This document shows, in pieces, positions 35,741-45,072 of a DNA stretch of 64,000 nt (the first letter of the stretch is position 1; each line of letters opens with the position of its first letter). The DNA is taken from NCBI GenBank assembly GCA_944368775.1, contig CALVXB010000004.1, forward strand, positions 62,001-126,000, read 5' to 3'. The notes beneath the pieces are model-generated. The model was not told the origin of the DNA. It searched no databases and saw nothing but the letters and a program-made list of their open reading frames with translations. The stretch comes from an uncultured Clostridia bacterium. GTDB lineage: Bacteria; Bacillota; Clostridia; Christensenellales; Borkfalkiaceae. Position numbers and translations under genes: made by a program.

Positions 35741-37252
35741 GGGGTTTTCCGTGTTATCGGGGTCGGGGCGCTGCAAGATGGCGCGCACGGGGGCGTAGCT
35801 GTCCTGCCGCAGGCGGACGCGCACGCTCGGGCGGCCCGCTTCGCGGCGGACGAGGTATGCCTCGCTGCGCACACCCTCTTTGGCGGCGCGGATGGTGGCC
35901 GCCGCCCCCGCCCGCACCTCGGGCGGGGGCGGCGGGATGCGGGCGGTGACCTCGCTCTCGATGGCGTAGGTGACGGCGCTCTCCCGCCCGTACACCTGCA
36001 CGGTGAGCGCGCCGCCTTCGGCGCGGGCGAGGATGTAGGCGGGGGCGCGGGAAGTATTCTTCACTTTCAAGTCGCAGCTGCTGCCGCTGACCATCGCGTC
36101 GCGCGAGGGGGGCACGTAGCCGACGGCGAGGCTGTGCGGGTGGACCTCGGCGACGGAAAGCCCCGCGAGCAGGGCGGCGTTGTAAAGGGTGGTGCTGACC
36201 TGGCACACGCCGCCGCCCACCCCCTCGGCAAACTCGCCGCGCACGATGACGGGCGCTGCGCGGTAGCCGTTTTGCGCGGTGCGCGCGCCCGCGCGCGCGT
36301 TGAAGGAGAGCACCTCGCCCGCCGCCAGCACGCAGCCGTTCAGCCGCGACGCCGCCAGCGCGATGTTGTGGGCGCGGCTGCCGCCATCCGCGTAGTACGT
36401 CGTAAAGGAAGCGAGCAGCGCAGCCCCCTTTTTGACTTCCGCGAGGGTGCGGCGGGGCGAAAGGGGCAGCAGCGGGGCCTCCGCCTCGCGCGCGCCGCGC
36501 GCGAGGGCGTCCTCCACCGCCGCCCGCAATGCCGCGCCGTCGATATACTGCCCCGCCCGCTCTGCCGTGAAGCGAAAGGGCTCGCGCGCGGACGGGCAAA
36601 AGGCGGCGGATGCGTCCGCGGGGCGGCGGTACGCCCCCGCGCAGATGCCCGCGAGCGCCCCTTCTTCGCCCGCGAGGCAAAGCCGCACGGCGAGCGGTAT
36701 ATCGCCCCCGCCCAGCGCCCGCAGGAGGGCGGCGGCGACGTCTGCCTTCCAATACACCTGCGGCGGGCGGAACACGTACGCCCGCTCCCCCGCGCGCACG
36801 GTCAGCGCGTAGCCGACAAGCCGCGCGTCCAGCGCCGCCGCCACGGCGGCGGCGCCCTGCGCGAGCGTCATGCCGCCCACGTCTACCCCGCCCACGCACG
36901 CCCCCTGCGGCAGCCGCGCGCGCGAACAAGCCGCCGCGCACGGCGCGGCCTCGGCAAAATTCACATCAAAACCCGCAAAACGCGGCGCGCCCAAGCGCGG
37001 CGCGGGGCGCGGGGACACATCAAAACCCGCAAAATTCGACCCGCCGCCCGCAAAATTCACATCAAAACCCGCAAAATTCGACCCGCCGCCCGCAAAATTC
37101 ACATCAAAACGCGCAAATTCCGCCGCCATTTCCGCGCCCGCCCGCGCGCGGGCGGGCGACGCCGCGCAGGCAAAAGCCTGCGCGGCAAAGCTCATACACA
37201 AAATGGCCGCCGCTGCCAAAATTGCGGCGAGTTTTCGACAAATTGCGCCCAT
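35714..37252 (-). CDS. VanW-family secreted cell-wall protein
   Basis: 512 residues. A signal peptide (basic start RK, hydrophobic LAAILAAAAILCMSFAAQAFA) is followed by a low-complexity repeat region (about residues 45-100), a peptidoglycan-binding_4-type region (VGGVDVGGMTLAQGAAAVAA), and the VanW core (FNARAGARTAQNGYRAAPVI; EGVGGGVCQVSTTLYNAALL; HPHSLAVGYVPPSRDAMVSG). A beta-rich C-terminal segment resembles a G5 domain. It is probably extracellular and wall associated; the VanW function is not known. The ATG at 37252 follows AAGGGGTGTGCAA. Its 3' end is triplicated. Confidence 0.88.
   Translation of the reverse strand: MGAICRKLAAILAAAAILCMSFAAQAFACAASPARARAGAEMAAEFARFDVNFAGGGSNFAGFDVNFAGGGSNFAGFDVSPRPAPRLGAPRFAGFDVNFAEAAPCAAACSRARLPQGACVGGVDVGGMTLAQGAAAVAAALDARLVGYALTVRAGERAYVFRPPQVYWKADVAAALLRALGGGDIPLAVRLCLAGEEGALAGICAGAYRRPADASAAFCPSAREPFRFTAERAGQYIDGAALRAAVEDALARGAREAEAPLLPLSPRRTLAEVKKGAALLASFTTYYADGGSRAHNIALAASRLNGCVLAAGEVLSFNARAGARTAQNGYRAAPVIVRGEFAEGVGGGVCQVSTTLYNAALLAGLSVAEVHPHSLAVGYVPPSRDAMVSGSSCDLKVKNTSRAPAYILARAEGGALTVQVYGRESAVTYAIESEVTARIPPPPPEVRAGAAATIRAAKEGVRSEAYLVRREAGRPSVRVRLRQDSYAPVRAILQRPDPDNTENPAASGEPVA
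36950..37125 (-). repeat. Coding repeats in the VanW N-terminal linker
   Basis: Imperfect 42-base units encode FDVNFAGGGSNFAG, present about two and a half times, plus single related FAGFDV(N/S) units (near 36955-36985 and 37015-37120). They sit between signal peptide and wall-binding domain, as a length-variable linker. Confidence 0.75.
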
Positions 37253-37425
37253 TTGCACACCCCTTCGACAGCAGTATGCCCGCCGCCGCCCCCCTTTATG
37301 CCGACGGGCGGGCAAGGCGCAAAAAAAGCCCGCGTCGGGGCGGGCAAACTTTTCCACAGCCGCAGAAGGGCGCGGGCGGCGATCGTTTTGGGTACGGGAA
37401 GAAAGCCCGCCCGCGGGCGAGCGCT

Positions 37426-38538
37426 TCAACTTTCCTTTTTTTTGCGGGGGGCGGGGCGGCAGATCTTGCCGCCGGAGATGCGGATCTTGCGCACCTCTCT
37501 GCCGAAGAGCACCTTTTCGGTATGGGTGCAGGTGAGGATGGCCTGCACGCCGTCCAGCTCGGCGAGCAGCTTGCGGCGGCGGGCGAGGTCGAGCTCGCTC
37601 ATCACGTCGTCGAGGATGAGCACGGGCGGCTCGCCCGAGAGGCGGCGGAAAATTTCCACCTCCGCCAGCTTGATGGCGAGCGCGGCGGTGCGCATCTGCC
37701 CCTGCGAGCCGTACACGCGCGCCTCCTTGCCGCCGATGGCGATCTTCAAATCGTCGCGGTGGGGGCCGGAGGCGGTGAAGCCGAGGCGGACGTCGCGCTC
37801 GTAGTTTTCGGAAAACTCGCGCAGCAGCGCCTGCTCGATCTCCCCTTCCTCCCCCGCGTACTTGCGCTCGGAGGAGATGGACAGCTGCTCTGCCCCGTCG
37901 GTCAGGCGGGCGTGCCGCTCGGCGGCGAGCGGCGAGAGCATGGCGATGTACTCGCCGCGACGGCGGACGATCTCGGCGGCGTAGCGGCACAGCTGCGCGT
38001 CCCACACGGGGAGCGTTTCAAACACGAGGGAGAGGTCGCGGCTTTTGAGCAGCGCGTTGCGCTGCTCGAGGATCTTGTTGTAGCGCACGAGGGCGGTGTA
38101 GTAGCTGCGCGACATCTGCGAGAGGGAGACGTTGAGAAAGCGGCGGCGCTCCTCCGGGCCGTCTTGCACGATGCGCAGCTCGCTCGGGCTGAAGAAGACG
38201 CCGTCGATGTTGCCGAGCAGGTCTGCGTTGCGCGCGATCTTGCTGCCGTTGATGCGCACCTCGCGGCGGCTTTCAAAGATGTCTGCCTCGATGCGCACGC
38301 TGCCGAAGCGGGTATCGGCAAGGGCGGCGATGTGCGCGCTCTCCTGCCCGGCGCGGATCATCTGCCTGTCTTTGCGGGCGCGCGGCGAGGTGCCCGTGCA
38401 AAGGTAAAACACCGCCTCGGCGCAGTTGGTCTTGCCCTGCGCGTTGCGGCCGTACAGCACGTTGAGGCCGCCGTCGAAGGTGAAGGTCTCGTCCTCGTAA
38501 TTTCTGAAATTTTTGAGTGTCAGCGTCCGTATCCGCAT
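37426..38538 (-). CDS. recF: DNA replication and repair protein RecF
   Basis: SMC-like ATPase that helps load RecA at gaps. 370 residues. N-terminal FRNYEDETFTFDGGLNVLYG with P-loop GRNAQGKTNCAEAV, and a C-terminal signature QGQMRTAALAIKLAEVEIF with Walker B PPVLILDDVMSELD. The start ATG at 38538 faces dnaA across 180 bases. In most Firmicutes recF lies after dnaN; here it is divergent from dnaA and no dnaN is present. Confidence 0.94.
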   Translation of the reverse strand: MRIRTLTLKNFRNYEDETFTFDGGLNVLYGRNAQGKTNCAEAVFYLCTGTSPRARKDRQMIRAGQESAHIAALADTRFGSVRIEADIFESRREVRINGSKIARNADLLGNIDGVFFSPSELRIVQDGPEERRRFLNVSLSQMSRSYYTALVRYNKILEQRNALLKSRDLSLVFETLPVWDAQLCRYAAEIVRRRGEYIAMLSPLAAERHARLTDGAEQLSISSERKYAGEEGEIEQALLREFSENYERDVRLGFTASGPHRDDLKIAIGGKEARVYGSQGQMRTAALAIKLAEVEIFRRLSGEPPVLILDDVMSELDLARRRKLLAELDGVQAILTCTHTEKVLFGREVRKIRISGGKICRPAPRKKKES

Positions 38539-38718
38539 CTCTACACCGCAAAAGCAAACATTTTCCGCCCGAATTTACGGCGTTTTAGCTTGTTTTTCCC
38601 GCCGTTTTATATTATAATAATGGGGCATTCTCGTTCGGGCGGGGCGGCTGCCGCGCCGCTTGCCCGCTTCTTTATTATACCATATTTTACGCAAAAAGAC
38701 AAAGTGTTGGAGGTGTAT

Positions 38719-40068
38719 ATGTCCGAAAACAATCCGTATTCGATCTTGTGGCGGCAGATCCGCGAGACGCTGCAGGCGAGCCTTTCGCCCATAACCTACA
38801 ACACCTATATCTCCAAGCTGGTGCCGGTGGACGTGGAGGACACCAAGATCGTACTGCGGACGGACACCGAATTTTTTGCCAACTTTATCGGCAAAAACCT
38901 GACCGAAAAGATGAAGGAGGCCTTTAAAAAGGCGGGCACGGGCATCACAGACTTCGAGCTGGTGGTGGACGGCAGCGACGACGTCATCTTTTCGAGCATC
39001 GACGACGAGGCGGACGAGGACTTTGCGGCGGCGAGCGTGGACCCGCGCTTTACCTTCGAGTCGTTCGTGGCGGGCAAGAGCAACGAGTTCGTGTTTGCGG
39101 CGGCAAAGGCCGTCGCCAAGGCGCCCGGCTCTGGCTTTAACCCCCTCTACATCTACGGCGCGTCCGGCCTCGGGAAGACGCACCTGCTGCAGGCGATCGC
39201 CAACTACATCGCCGTGCACAAGCCCTCGCTGCGGGTGCTGTACACCACCTGCGAAAAGTTCATCAACGAGCTGATCGACTCCATCTACCTCAATAAGGGC
39301 AACAACCGCGACCGCCAGGCGCGATTCCGCAACCGCTACCGCAGCGTAGACGTGCTGCTCATCGACGACGTGCAGTTCCTCGCCAAAAAGCAGGCGGTGC
39401 AGGAGGAGCTGTTCCACACCTTCAACGCGCTGCAGGCGGACAACAAGCAGGTGGTGCTGACCTCCGACGTGCCGCCCAAGGAGATCGCGACGCTCGAAGA
39501 GCGGCTGCGCACCCGCTTTGAAGGGGGCCTGATCGCCGACATCCAGCCGCCCGACGCCGAGACCAAGATCGCCATCTTAAAACAAAAGGCGTACGAGCGC
39601 AAGGCGGTGCTGCCGCCCGACGTGCTCGAATTTTTGGCGCGCGACTCGGGCACCGACGTGCGCACCCTCGAGGGGCGGCTGACAAAGGTCATCTTCGCGA
39701 GCAAGCTGCACGAAAAGCCGATCACCCTCGAACTTGCGGCGACGGCGCTCAACGAGGCGGTCAGCGAGGAGCACGAGGCGATCACGGCGGACAAGATCAT
39801 CGCGTCGGTATGTTCCTTTTATAAATTGGAAAAGGACAAGCTGCTGGGCAAGAGCAAAAAGAAGGAGCTCGTGCAGCCGCGGCAGATCTGCGCCTACCTC
39901 ATGTGCGAGATCCTCAACATCCCGCTCGTATCCATCGGCGAGGCGCTGGGCGGGCGCGACCACACGACCGTCATCCACTCGCGCGAGAAGGTGGCGAACC
40001 TCGTGAAGATCAACGACCACTTCGCCAAAGAGGTGGAAGATATCCGCAACATCATCCTCAAACAGTGA
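38719..40068 (+). CDS. dnaA: Chromosomal replication initiator DnaA
   Basis: AAA+ initiator that opens oriC. 449 residues. Domain [21 protein letters not shown]; Walker [19 protein letters not shown]; Walker [12 protein letters not shown]; arginine finger and sensor regions [20 protein letters not shown]; domain IV DNA-binding helix-turn-helix ending [15 protein letters not shown]. The ATG at 38719 follows TTGGAGGTGTAT; the longer open frame upstream is recF antisense and repeat DNA. No clear cluster of DnaA boxes (TTATCCACA) is visible in the 38539-38718 gap or after the gene. Confidence 0.97.
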   Translation: MSENNPYSILWRQIRETLQASLSPITYNTYISKLVPVDVEDTKIVLRTDTEFFANFIGKNLTEKMKEAFKKAGTGITDFELVVDGSDDVIFSSIDDEADEDFAAASVDPRFTFESFVAGKSNEFVFAAAKAVAKAPGSGFNPLYIYGASGLGKTHLLQAIANYIAVHKPSLRVLYTTCEKFINELIDSIYLNKGNNRDRQARFRNRYRSVDVLLIDDVQFLAKKQAVQEELFHTFNALQADNKQVVLTSDVPPKEIATLEERLRTRFEGGLIADIQPPDAETKIAILKQKAYERKAVLPPDVLEFLARDSGTDVRTLEGRLTKVIFASKLHEKPITLELAATALNEAVSEEHEAITADKIIASVCSFYKLEKDKLLGKSKKKELVQPRQICAYLMCEILNIPLVSIGEALGGRDHTTVIHSREKVANLVKINDHFAKEVEDIRNIILKQ

Positions 40069-40075
40069 CCGCGCG

Positions 40076-40121
40076 GCTGCGCGGCGGGCGGAAGGCATTG
40101 TGCGCGGCGGGCGGAAGGCAT
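40076..40121 (+). repeat. Two direct copies of a 23-base word after dnaA
   Basis: GCGCGGCGGGCGGAAGGCAT plus TGT occurs twice in tandem (about 40076-40098 and 40099-40121). The second copy supplies the left arm of the terminator at 40113-40150. Confidence 0.6.
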
Positions 40122-40150
40122 TGTGCGCGGCGCAGTGCCTTCCCTTTTTT
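40113..40150 (+). terminator. Intrinsic terminator of dnaA
   Basis: GGAAGGCA/TGCCTTCC (40113-40120 with 40136-40143), extended by inner GCGC/CGC pairs and followed by CTTTTTT. The mnmG ribosome site comes right after, so mnmG needs read-through or a weak promoter here. Confidence 0.75.
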
Positions 40151-40166
40151 AGAAGAAGGAAACGAT

Positions 40167-42047
40167 ATGGACGTGACCAACAGATTTACGACAGACGGAT
40201 ACGGCGCCGTGGTGGTGGGCGCGGGGCACGCGGGCTGCGAGGCGGCGCTCGCCCTCGCGCGGACGGGCATTGAGACGCTGCTGCTCTCTTTGAACCTCGA
40301 CAGCATCGCCTTTATGGCGTGCAACCCCTCGGTGGGCGGCACGGCGAAGGGGCACCTCGTGCGCGAGATCGACGCGCTGGGCGGCGAGATGGGCGTCAAC
40401 GCCGACAAGACGGCGCTGCAAATGCGCATGCTCAACGCGGGCAAGGGCGCGGCGGTGCAGAGTTTGCGCTCGCAGGCGGACAAGCACGCCTACCACGCGC
40501 AGATGAAGCACACGCTGGAAAACACGCCGCACCTGACCATCCGCCAGAGCGAGGCGGCAGAAGTTTTGACCGAAAACGGGAAGGTGTGCGGCGTGCGCAC
40601 CACCTACGGGGAGGTCATCTCCGCGCGGGCGGCAGTGCTGGCGACGGGCGTGTACCTCAACGGCGCGGTCATCGCGGGCGAATTCCGCCAGAGCTCCGGG
40701 CCAAACGGATTCGCCCCCGCGACCGAGCTGACCAAAAACCTGATCGACCTCGGCTTCACCGTGCGGCGGTTCAAGACGGGCACCCCCGCGCGCATCGACG
40801 GGCGCACCATCGACTATACCAAGTGCGAGATGCAGGAGGGCGACCCGACGGTGTATCCCTTCTCCTACCTCTCCGACGGGGTGCCGCAAAAGCAGACCCC
40901 CTGCTATTTGACGTACACGAACGAGCGCACGCACGCCGTCATCCGCACCAATCTGCACCGTTCCCCCCTGTTTTCGGGCATGATCAAGGGCACCGGCCCC
41001 CGCTACTGCCCCTCCATCGAGGACAAGGTGGTGCGATTTGCAGACAAGGAGCGGCACCAGATCTTCCTCGAACCGGAATGCGCGGGCTCGAACGAGGTGT
41101 ACGTGCAGGGGATGAGCTCATCTCTCCCCCACGACGTGCAGCGGGAGATGTACCGCACGGTGCCCGGGCTGGAGCACGCGCGCATCATGCGCTACGCCTA
41201 CGCCATCGAGTACGACTGCATCGACACCCTCGACGTGCAGCCCACCCTCGAAAGTAAGATCGTGGAAGGGCTGTACACGGCCGGGCAGATCAACGGCACC
41301 AGCGGCTACGAGGAGGCGGCCGCGCAGGGGCTGGTGGCGGGGCTGAACGCGTCGCTCAAGCTGCGCGGCAGAGAACCGCTCGTTCTGCGGCGAGACGAGG
41401 CGTACATCGGCGTGCTCATCGACGACCTCGTGACCAAGGGCACCAACGAGCCCTACCGCATGATGACCTCGCGCGCGGAGTACCGCATCTGCCTGCGGCA
41501 GGACAACGCCGACCTGCGCCTGACCGAGCGCGGCTATGCGGCGGGGCTTGTGACCGAGGAGCGGTATGCCCGCTTTTTGCGCCGCAAGGAGGCGGTCGGG
41601 CGCGTCGCCGCCGCGCTGGAGGGGCGGGTGCCGCCCGCGCGCTGCGCGGCGTTTTTGCAGGCGCACGGCTTCCCCGCGCCGCAGGGGGGCGTTTCCTACG
41701 CGGATATGCTGCGCCGCGGCATCCCCGCCGCCGACATCGAGGCGGAGTTCGGCATCTTGCAGGGGGAGCGCGCGGCGGACAAGGAGACGGCGATCATCGA
41801 CGTGCAGTACGCCGGCTACCTGCGCCGCAGCCTCGAACAGATCGAAAAGGCAAAGCGGCTGGAAGAAAAGCGGCTGCCGCCCGACATCGACTACGAAAAG
41901 ATCGGCGGGCTGCGGCTGGAGGCGCGGCAGAAACTTGCCAAGATCCGCCCCGAAAACCTCGGCCAGGCGGGGCGCATTTCGGGCGTCAACCCCGCCGACA
42001 TCGCCGTGTTGATGGTGTATATAAGCAATTCACAAAATTTCTTTTGA
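40167..42047 (+). CDS. mnmG: tRNA uridine-5-carboxymethylaminomethyl modification enzyme
   Basis: FAD-dependent partner of MnmE that modifies wobble uridine of tRNAs. 626 residues. FAD-binding [20 protein letters not shown]; family signatures [58 protein letters not shown] and [20 protein letters not shown]. The ATG at 40167 follows AAGAAGGAAACGAT. After the normal family ending (VLMVYI) the protein has SNSQNFF, and the TGA stop (42045-42047) lies in the loop of hairpin H1 of repeat E, so the repeat rewrote the gene end. Confidence 0.97.
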   Translation: MDVTNRFTTDGYGAVVVGAGHAGCEAALALARTGIETLLLSLNLDSIAFMACNPSVGGTAKGHLVREIDALGGEMGVNADKTALQMRMLNAGKGAAVQSLRSQADKHAYHAQMKHTLENTPHLTIRQSEAAEVLTENGKVCGVRTTYGEVISARAAVLATGVYLNGAVIAGEFRQSSGPNGFAPATELTKNLIDLGFTVRRFKTGTPARIDGRTIDYTKCEMQEGDPTVYPFSYLSDGVPQKQTPCYLTYTNERTHAVIRTNLHRSPLFSGMIKGTGPRYCPSIEDKVVRFADKERHQIFLEPECAGSNEVYVQGMSSSLPHDVQREMYRTVPGLEHARIMRYAYAIEYDCIDTLDVQPTLESKIVEGLYTAGQINGTSGYEEAAAQGLVAGLNASLKLRGREPLVLRRDEAYIGVLIDDLVTKGTNEPYRMMTSRAEYRICLRQDNADLRLTERGYAAGLVTEERYARFLRRKEAVGRVAAALEGRVPPARCAAFLQAHGFPAPQGGVSYADMLRRGIPAADIEAEFGILQGERAADKETAIIDVQYAGYLRRSLEQIEKAKRLEEKRLPPDIDYEKIGGLRLEARQKLAKIRPENLGQAGRISGVNPADIAVLMVYISNSQNFF

Positions 42048-42531
42048 GCTGACAAAAGAAATTTTCGTGATTTGAGGGAGACACCGCCGCACTCGTCGTC
42101 GCACGCCTTTGCTTGCCCGCCTTTTGCTTTTAGCAAAAGGCTCGGCGTGCTCGGCGGCTCCTCCTCTTCCCAAAAAGTTCTTCGATACTTTTTGGGAGCC
42201 CTTTTAGTACGTGGCGGCGTTTTCTCCCTCGCCGCGCGATATTTTAGGGGCACACCGTTAAAAAATCGCGCGGCTTCACCCTCTTCCCAAAAGCCTTTCG
42301 GCAAATTGAGGGAAAAAGCAAAAAGCGCGGTTTTTGCTTTTTCAATTATTTTAATTAAAATAAATGCGCGAGTCAAAATCGCAATTTTGATGAGCGCACC
42401 CTGTTTGCGCGATAGCGCTCAAAAAAGAATTTACTTTTGCAAGAACGAAAGTGCAATAACGGCGCTTTCGTCTTTTTATTCAATGTTCGCGAAATTTCTT
42501 CATTTTCCAAAAATTATTTTTGTGAGCTTTT
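42036..42531. repeat. Structured repeat E between mnmG and spoIIE
   Basis: Left end (+): H1 42036-42063 (AATTTCTTTT/AAAAGAAATT, centre GAGCTGAC), H2 42074-42230 (GAGGGAGA/TCTCCCTC and CCGCCGCAC/GTGGCGGCG) with module M in its loop, H3 42231-42274 (GCCGCGCGAT/ATCGCGCGGC; loop with AGGGGCACACC), hairpin TTCCC/GGGAA with GCCTTTCGGC (42290-42325), K hairpin (about 42317-42341). Right part (-): H5 CAAAATC/GATTTTG type (42376-42391), the CAGCGCTC-AAAAAAGAATTT module, and a decayed H1 arm (AAATTATTTTTGTGAGC, 42511-42527). The spoIIE -10 box is at its right edge. Confidence 0.8.
42093..42207 (+). repeat. Nested module M, copy 3, inside the H2 loop of repeat E
   Basis: TCGTCGTCGCACGCC, hairpin GCCTTTTGCT/AGCAAAAGGC, GGCGGCTCCTCC, hairpin TCCCAAAAAG/CTTTTTGGGA, GAGCCCTT: the same parts as in repeat B but in the loop of a different hairpin and with altered, still complementary, second stem. 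Confidence 0.65.
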
Positions 42532-42535
42532 CCGC

Positions 42536-42541
42536 TATAAT
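42536..42541 (+). promoter_or_regulatory. Possible -10 box of spoIIE at the edge of repeat E
   Basis: TATAAT 78 bases before the chosen spoIIE start. No convincing -35 box is seen (ATTATT at a 17-base distance is poor). A GCGCGGC/GCCGCGC hairpin lies just before the ribosome site (42592-42608). Confidence 0.35.
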
Positions 42542-42618
42542 ATCTTAAATTCCGCGCGCGCGGGCGTGGTATGATGGACAAAAACATGAGGCGCGGCTTT
42601 GCCGCGCACGGAGCTGCT

Positions 42619-44931
42619 ATGATGCCAAAATTCCGCCTGCAATACGGGTACGAGACGGCGCTGTTTTACCTGGCGTTTTTCCTCGGGATGCTGTTTTTGA
42701 ACTTTACCATGGACCGCTTCGAGCCCTTTTCTCTCGCGCTGCTGGCGGCGGCGCTCGCCTGCGGGCTGCCCGTGCTGCCCATGACCGGCCTGTTTGTGCT
42801 GGCTGGCGGGCTGAGCCTGCTCGAGGGCGGGTACCCATTCCTCGTCGTCGCGGTACAGGCAGTGATCGTGGGCGGGGCCTTTTTCCTGTTCGAGCGGCTG
42901 GGGCGGCCCGTCAAGGGGGAGGCGGTGCTCGTGTACTTTGCCGCCGCACTCGCCTTCCTCTTTTTATACGGGCAATTCGTGTACGGAGACTACATAAAGG
43001 CGGCGCTGGTGGCGCTGGTGCTGTTCGGGCTGTGCTTCGTGTTTTCGGGCGCGCTGCGCTGCCTGCTCTACCGCGCGGGGCGCTGCCGCCTCGCGCCCGA
43101 AGAGCTGGTGTTTTGCGGCGCGGCGGTGGCGGCGGCGGGCATCGGCATGTACAACTGCCTGGGCAGCTATGTGTACGAATCGATCGCGCTGGCGGCGCTG
43201 CTGATCAGCTGCGTGCTGCTGCGCAGCAGCAACGCGGTGCTGTGCTCGCTCGTGTTTTCGCTGCCCGTTTCGGTATGCGAGAGCGCGGCGGCGGCCGCGC
43301 CCCTTTTGACGGCGACGGCGGCGTACGTGCTGTACGCGGCGCTCGTTTTGGCGGCGCTGCGCGCCGGAAAGGTGCCCGCGGCGGCCGTACTCTTCCTCGC
43401 GGACGTGTTCATGCGCTACTTTACCGACTACTTTGTGGGCGGCGGGGGCATTGCGGCTTTTTCAGATCCCACATTCTACTTACAGATGCTCGTGCCCTTT
43501 GTGCCCTGCCTGCTGTTTGCGCTGCTGCCAGAAAAGTGGCTGCAGGCGGTGTACGCGCGCTTCCGCAAGATCGGCGAGCCGCAGCTGACCCGCGCGAGCA
43601 TCAACCGCAACCGCGCGCGCGTGGGCGAGCGGCTGTTCGAGATCTCCGCCGCCTTCAAGGAGATCGAAAACGTGTTTTTGACTTTGGACGCGGACACACA
43701 GCCGCAGGAGGACGCGCAGGACTTTTTGCTGCGCACCGTGCGCGAGGAGGTGTGCGCACAATGCGAAAAGCGCAGCGAGTGCGGGCGTGAGACGGAGGAA
43801 GGGCTCGCGCGCCTCATTGCCGTCGGCTGCGCGAAGGGAACGGTCAACCTCATCGACCTGCCCGCCGCGCTGACCGCGCAGTGCCGCAACCCCTCTTCCG
43901 TGCTCTTTTCCTTGAACAAGCGGCTGGCAGACTGCCGCCGCCGCGCCGTCGGCGACGAAAACGCCGCGCAGGGGCGCAAAATGTTCGCCGAGCAGGCGCG
44001 CGGGCTGGCGGAGATGCTCAAGTCGCTCGCGCTGCAGCAGAGCGCGCCCGTCGGCATCCAGGCGGAGGCGGAGCGCAAGCTCAAGCTCGCCCTATCGCGG
44101 GCGGGGGTGCTGTGCGAGGAGGCGCTCATCTGCGGCAGCGAGCCGGACGTGTACCTGACGACCGCCTCCAACATATCGGGCGAGCGGCTGCGCGCCATCG
44201 CCGAGGGAGCGCTCGGCTTCCGCACGGCCATCGCCGCCAAGCACGCGCAGGCGGCGGGCAAGACGTGCTGGCTGCTGCGCCGCCTGCCCCGCTACGACGC
44301 CGCATTCGGCATCGCCAGCGCGACCAAGGCGGGGGAGGCCGCCTGCGGGGACACCTGCTCGGTCATCCGCATCGACGAACGCACCTTTTTGTGCGCCCTC
44401 GCCGACGGGATGGGCAGCGGCGAGTATGCGCGGCGCATCTCCGACTGCGCCCTCTCCCTGCTCGAGAGCTTTTACCGCGCGGGCATGGCGGGGGAGACGG
44501 TGCTGTCCACCGTCAACCGCCTGCTCTCCTTCAACCGCGAGGAGAGCTTCGCCTGCATGGACATGGCTACGGTCAACCTCGACAGCGGCCGCGCGGACAT
44601 CGTGAAGATCGGCTCTCCCCTCACCTTTCTGCTGTCCGAGCAGAGCGTCGAGATCCTCGAGGGAGATTCGCTCCCCCTCGGCCTGCTCGACGGGATACAC
44701 CCCACCGCCCTCGAGCGCACCCTCGAAAACGGCAGCGTGCTGCTGTTCATCAGCGACGGCGTGACGGCGGCCTTCGGCTCGAGCACGGACATCGCCGACT
44801 ACCTGATGCTGCGCCGCACCGAAAACCCGCAGGCGCTGGCAGACGACCTGATCGCCGAGGCGCTCGCCCGCACGGGCGGCGCCCCGCCCGACGACATGAC
44901 CGCCGTCGCCGTGCGGCTGTTCGAGCAATAA
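42619..44931 (+). CDS. spoIIE: Stage II sporulation protein E (SpoIIE)
   Basis: Membrane phosphatase that dephosphorylates SpoIIAA and so activates sigma-F in the forespore. About 770 residues: roughly ten N-terminal transmembrane segments (to about residue 300), a middle Cys-containing regulatory region (CAQCEKRSECG), and a C-terminal PP2C-type domain with CALADGMGSGEYARRISDCA, GSPLTFLLSEQ and PPDDMTAVAVRLFE. The ATG at 42619 is preferred because GGAG lies 5 bases upstream; an ATG at 42571 lacks a ribosome site. Its presence marks the organism as a spore-former. Confidence 0.93.
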   Translation: MMPKFRLQYGYETALFYLAFFLGMLFLNFTMDRFEPFSLALLAAALACGLPVLPMTGLFVLAGGLSLLEGGYPFLVVAVQAVIVGGAFFLFERLGRPVKGEAVLVYFAAALAFLFLYGQFVYGDYIKAALVALVLFGLCFVFSGALRCLLYRAGRCRLAPEELVFCGAAVAAAGIGMYNCLGSYVYESIALAALLISCVLLRSSNAVLCSLVFSLPVSVCESAAAAAPLLTATAAYVLYAALVLAALRAGKVPAAAVLFLADVFMRYFTDYFVGGGGIAAFSDPTFYLQMLVPFVPCLLFALLPEKWLQAVYARFRKIGEPQLTRASINRNRARVGERLFEISAAFKEIENVFLTLDADTQPQEDAQDFLLRTVREEVCAQCEKRSECGRETEEGLARLIAVGCAKGTVNLIDLPAALTAQCRNPSSVLFSLNKRLADCRRRAVGDENAAQGRKMFAEQARGLAEMLKSLALQQSAPVGIQAEAERKLKLALSRAGVLCEEALICGSEPDVYLTTASNISGERLRAIAEGALGFRTAIAAKHAQAAGKTCWLLRRLPRYDAAFGIASATKAGEAACGDTCSVIRIDERTFLCALADGMGSGEYARRISDCALSLLESFYRAGMAGETVLSTVNRLLSFNREESFACMDMATVNLDSGRADIVKIGSPLTFLLSEQSVEILEGDSLPLGLLDGIHPTALERTLENGSVLLFISDGVTAAFGSSTDIADYLMLRRTENPQALADDLIAEALARTGGAPPDDMTAVAVRLFEQ

Positions 44932-45072
44932 GTTTTTTTGATTTTGAATTTTTCCGCCGGGGCGGCGCGCTTTGCGCGCCGCCCCCTCTCCTTTTGCTCC
45001 CTTTTTGCCCCGCCGCGCCTTGCGCGCGCCGCCCGCGCGCATACGGGGCGAAAAGATGCACAAACTTGCAGC

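Noticed and set aside
38539..38718. oriC in the recF-dnaA gap
   Set aside because: Only scattered AT-rich DNA; no cluster of DnaA boxes. A single TTTTCCACA near 37349 is not enough.
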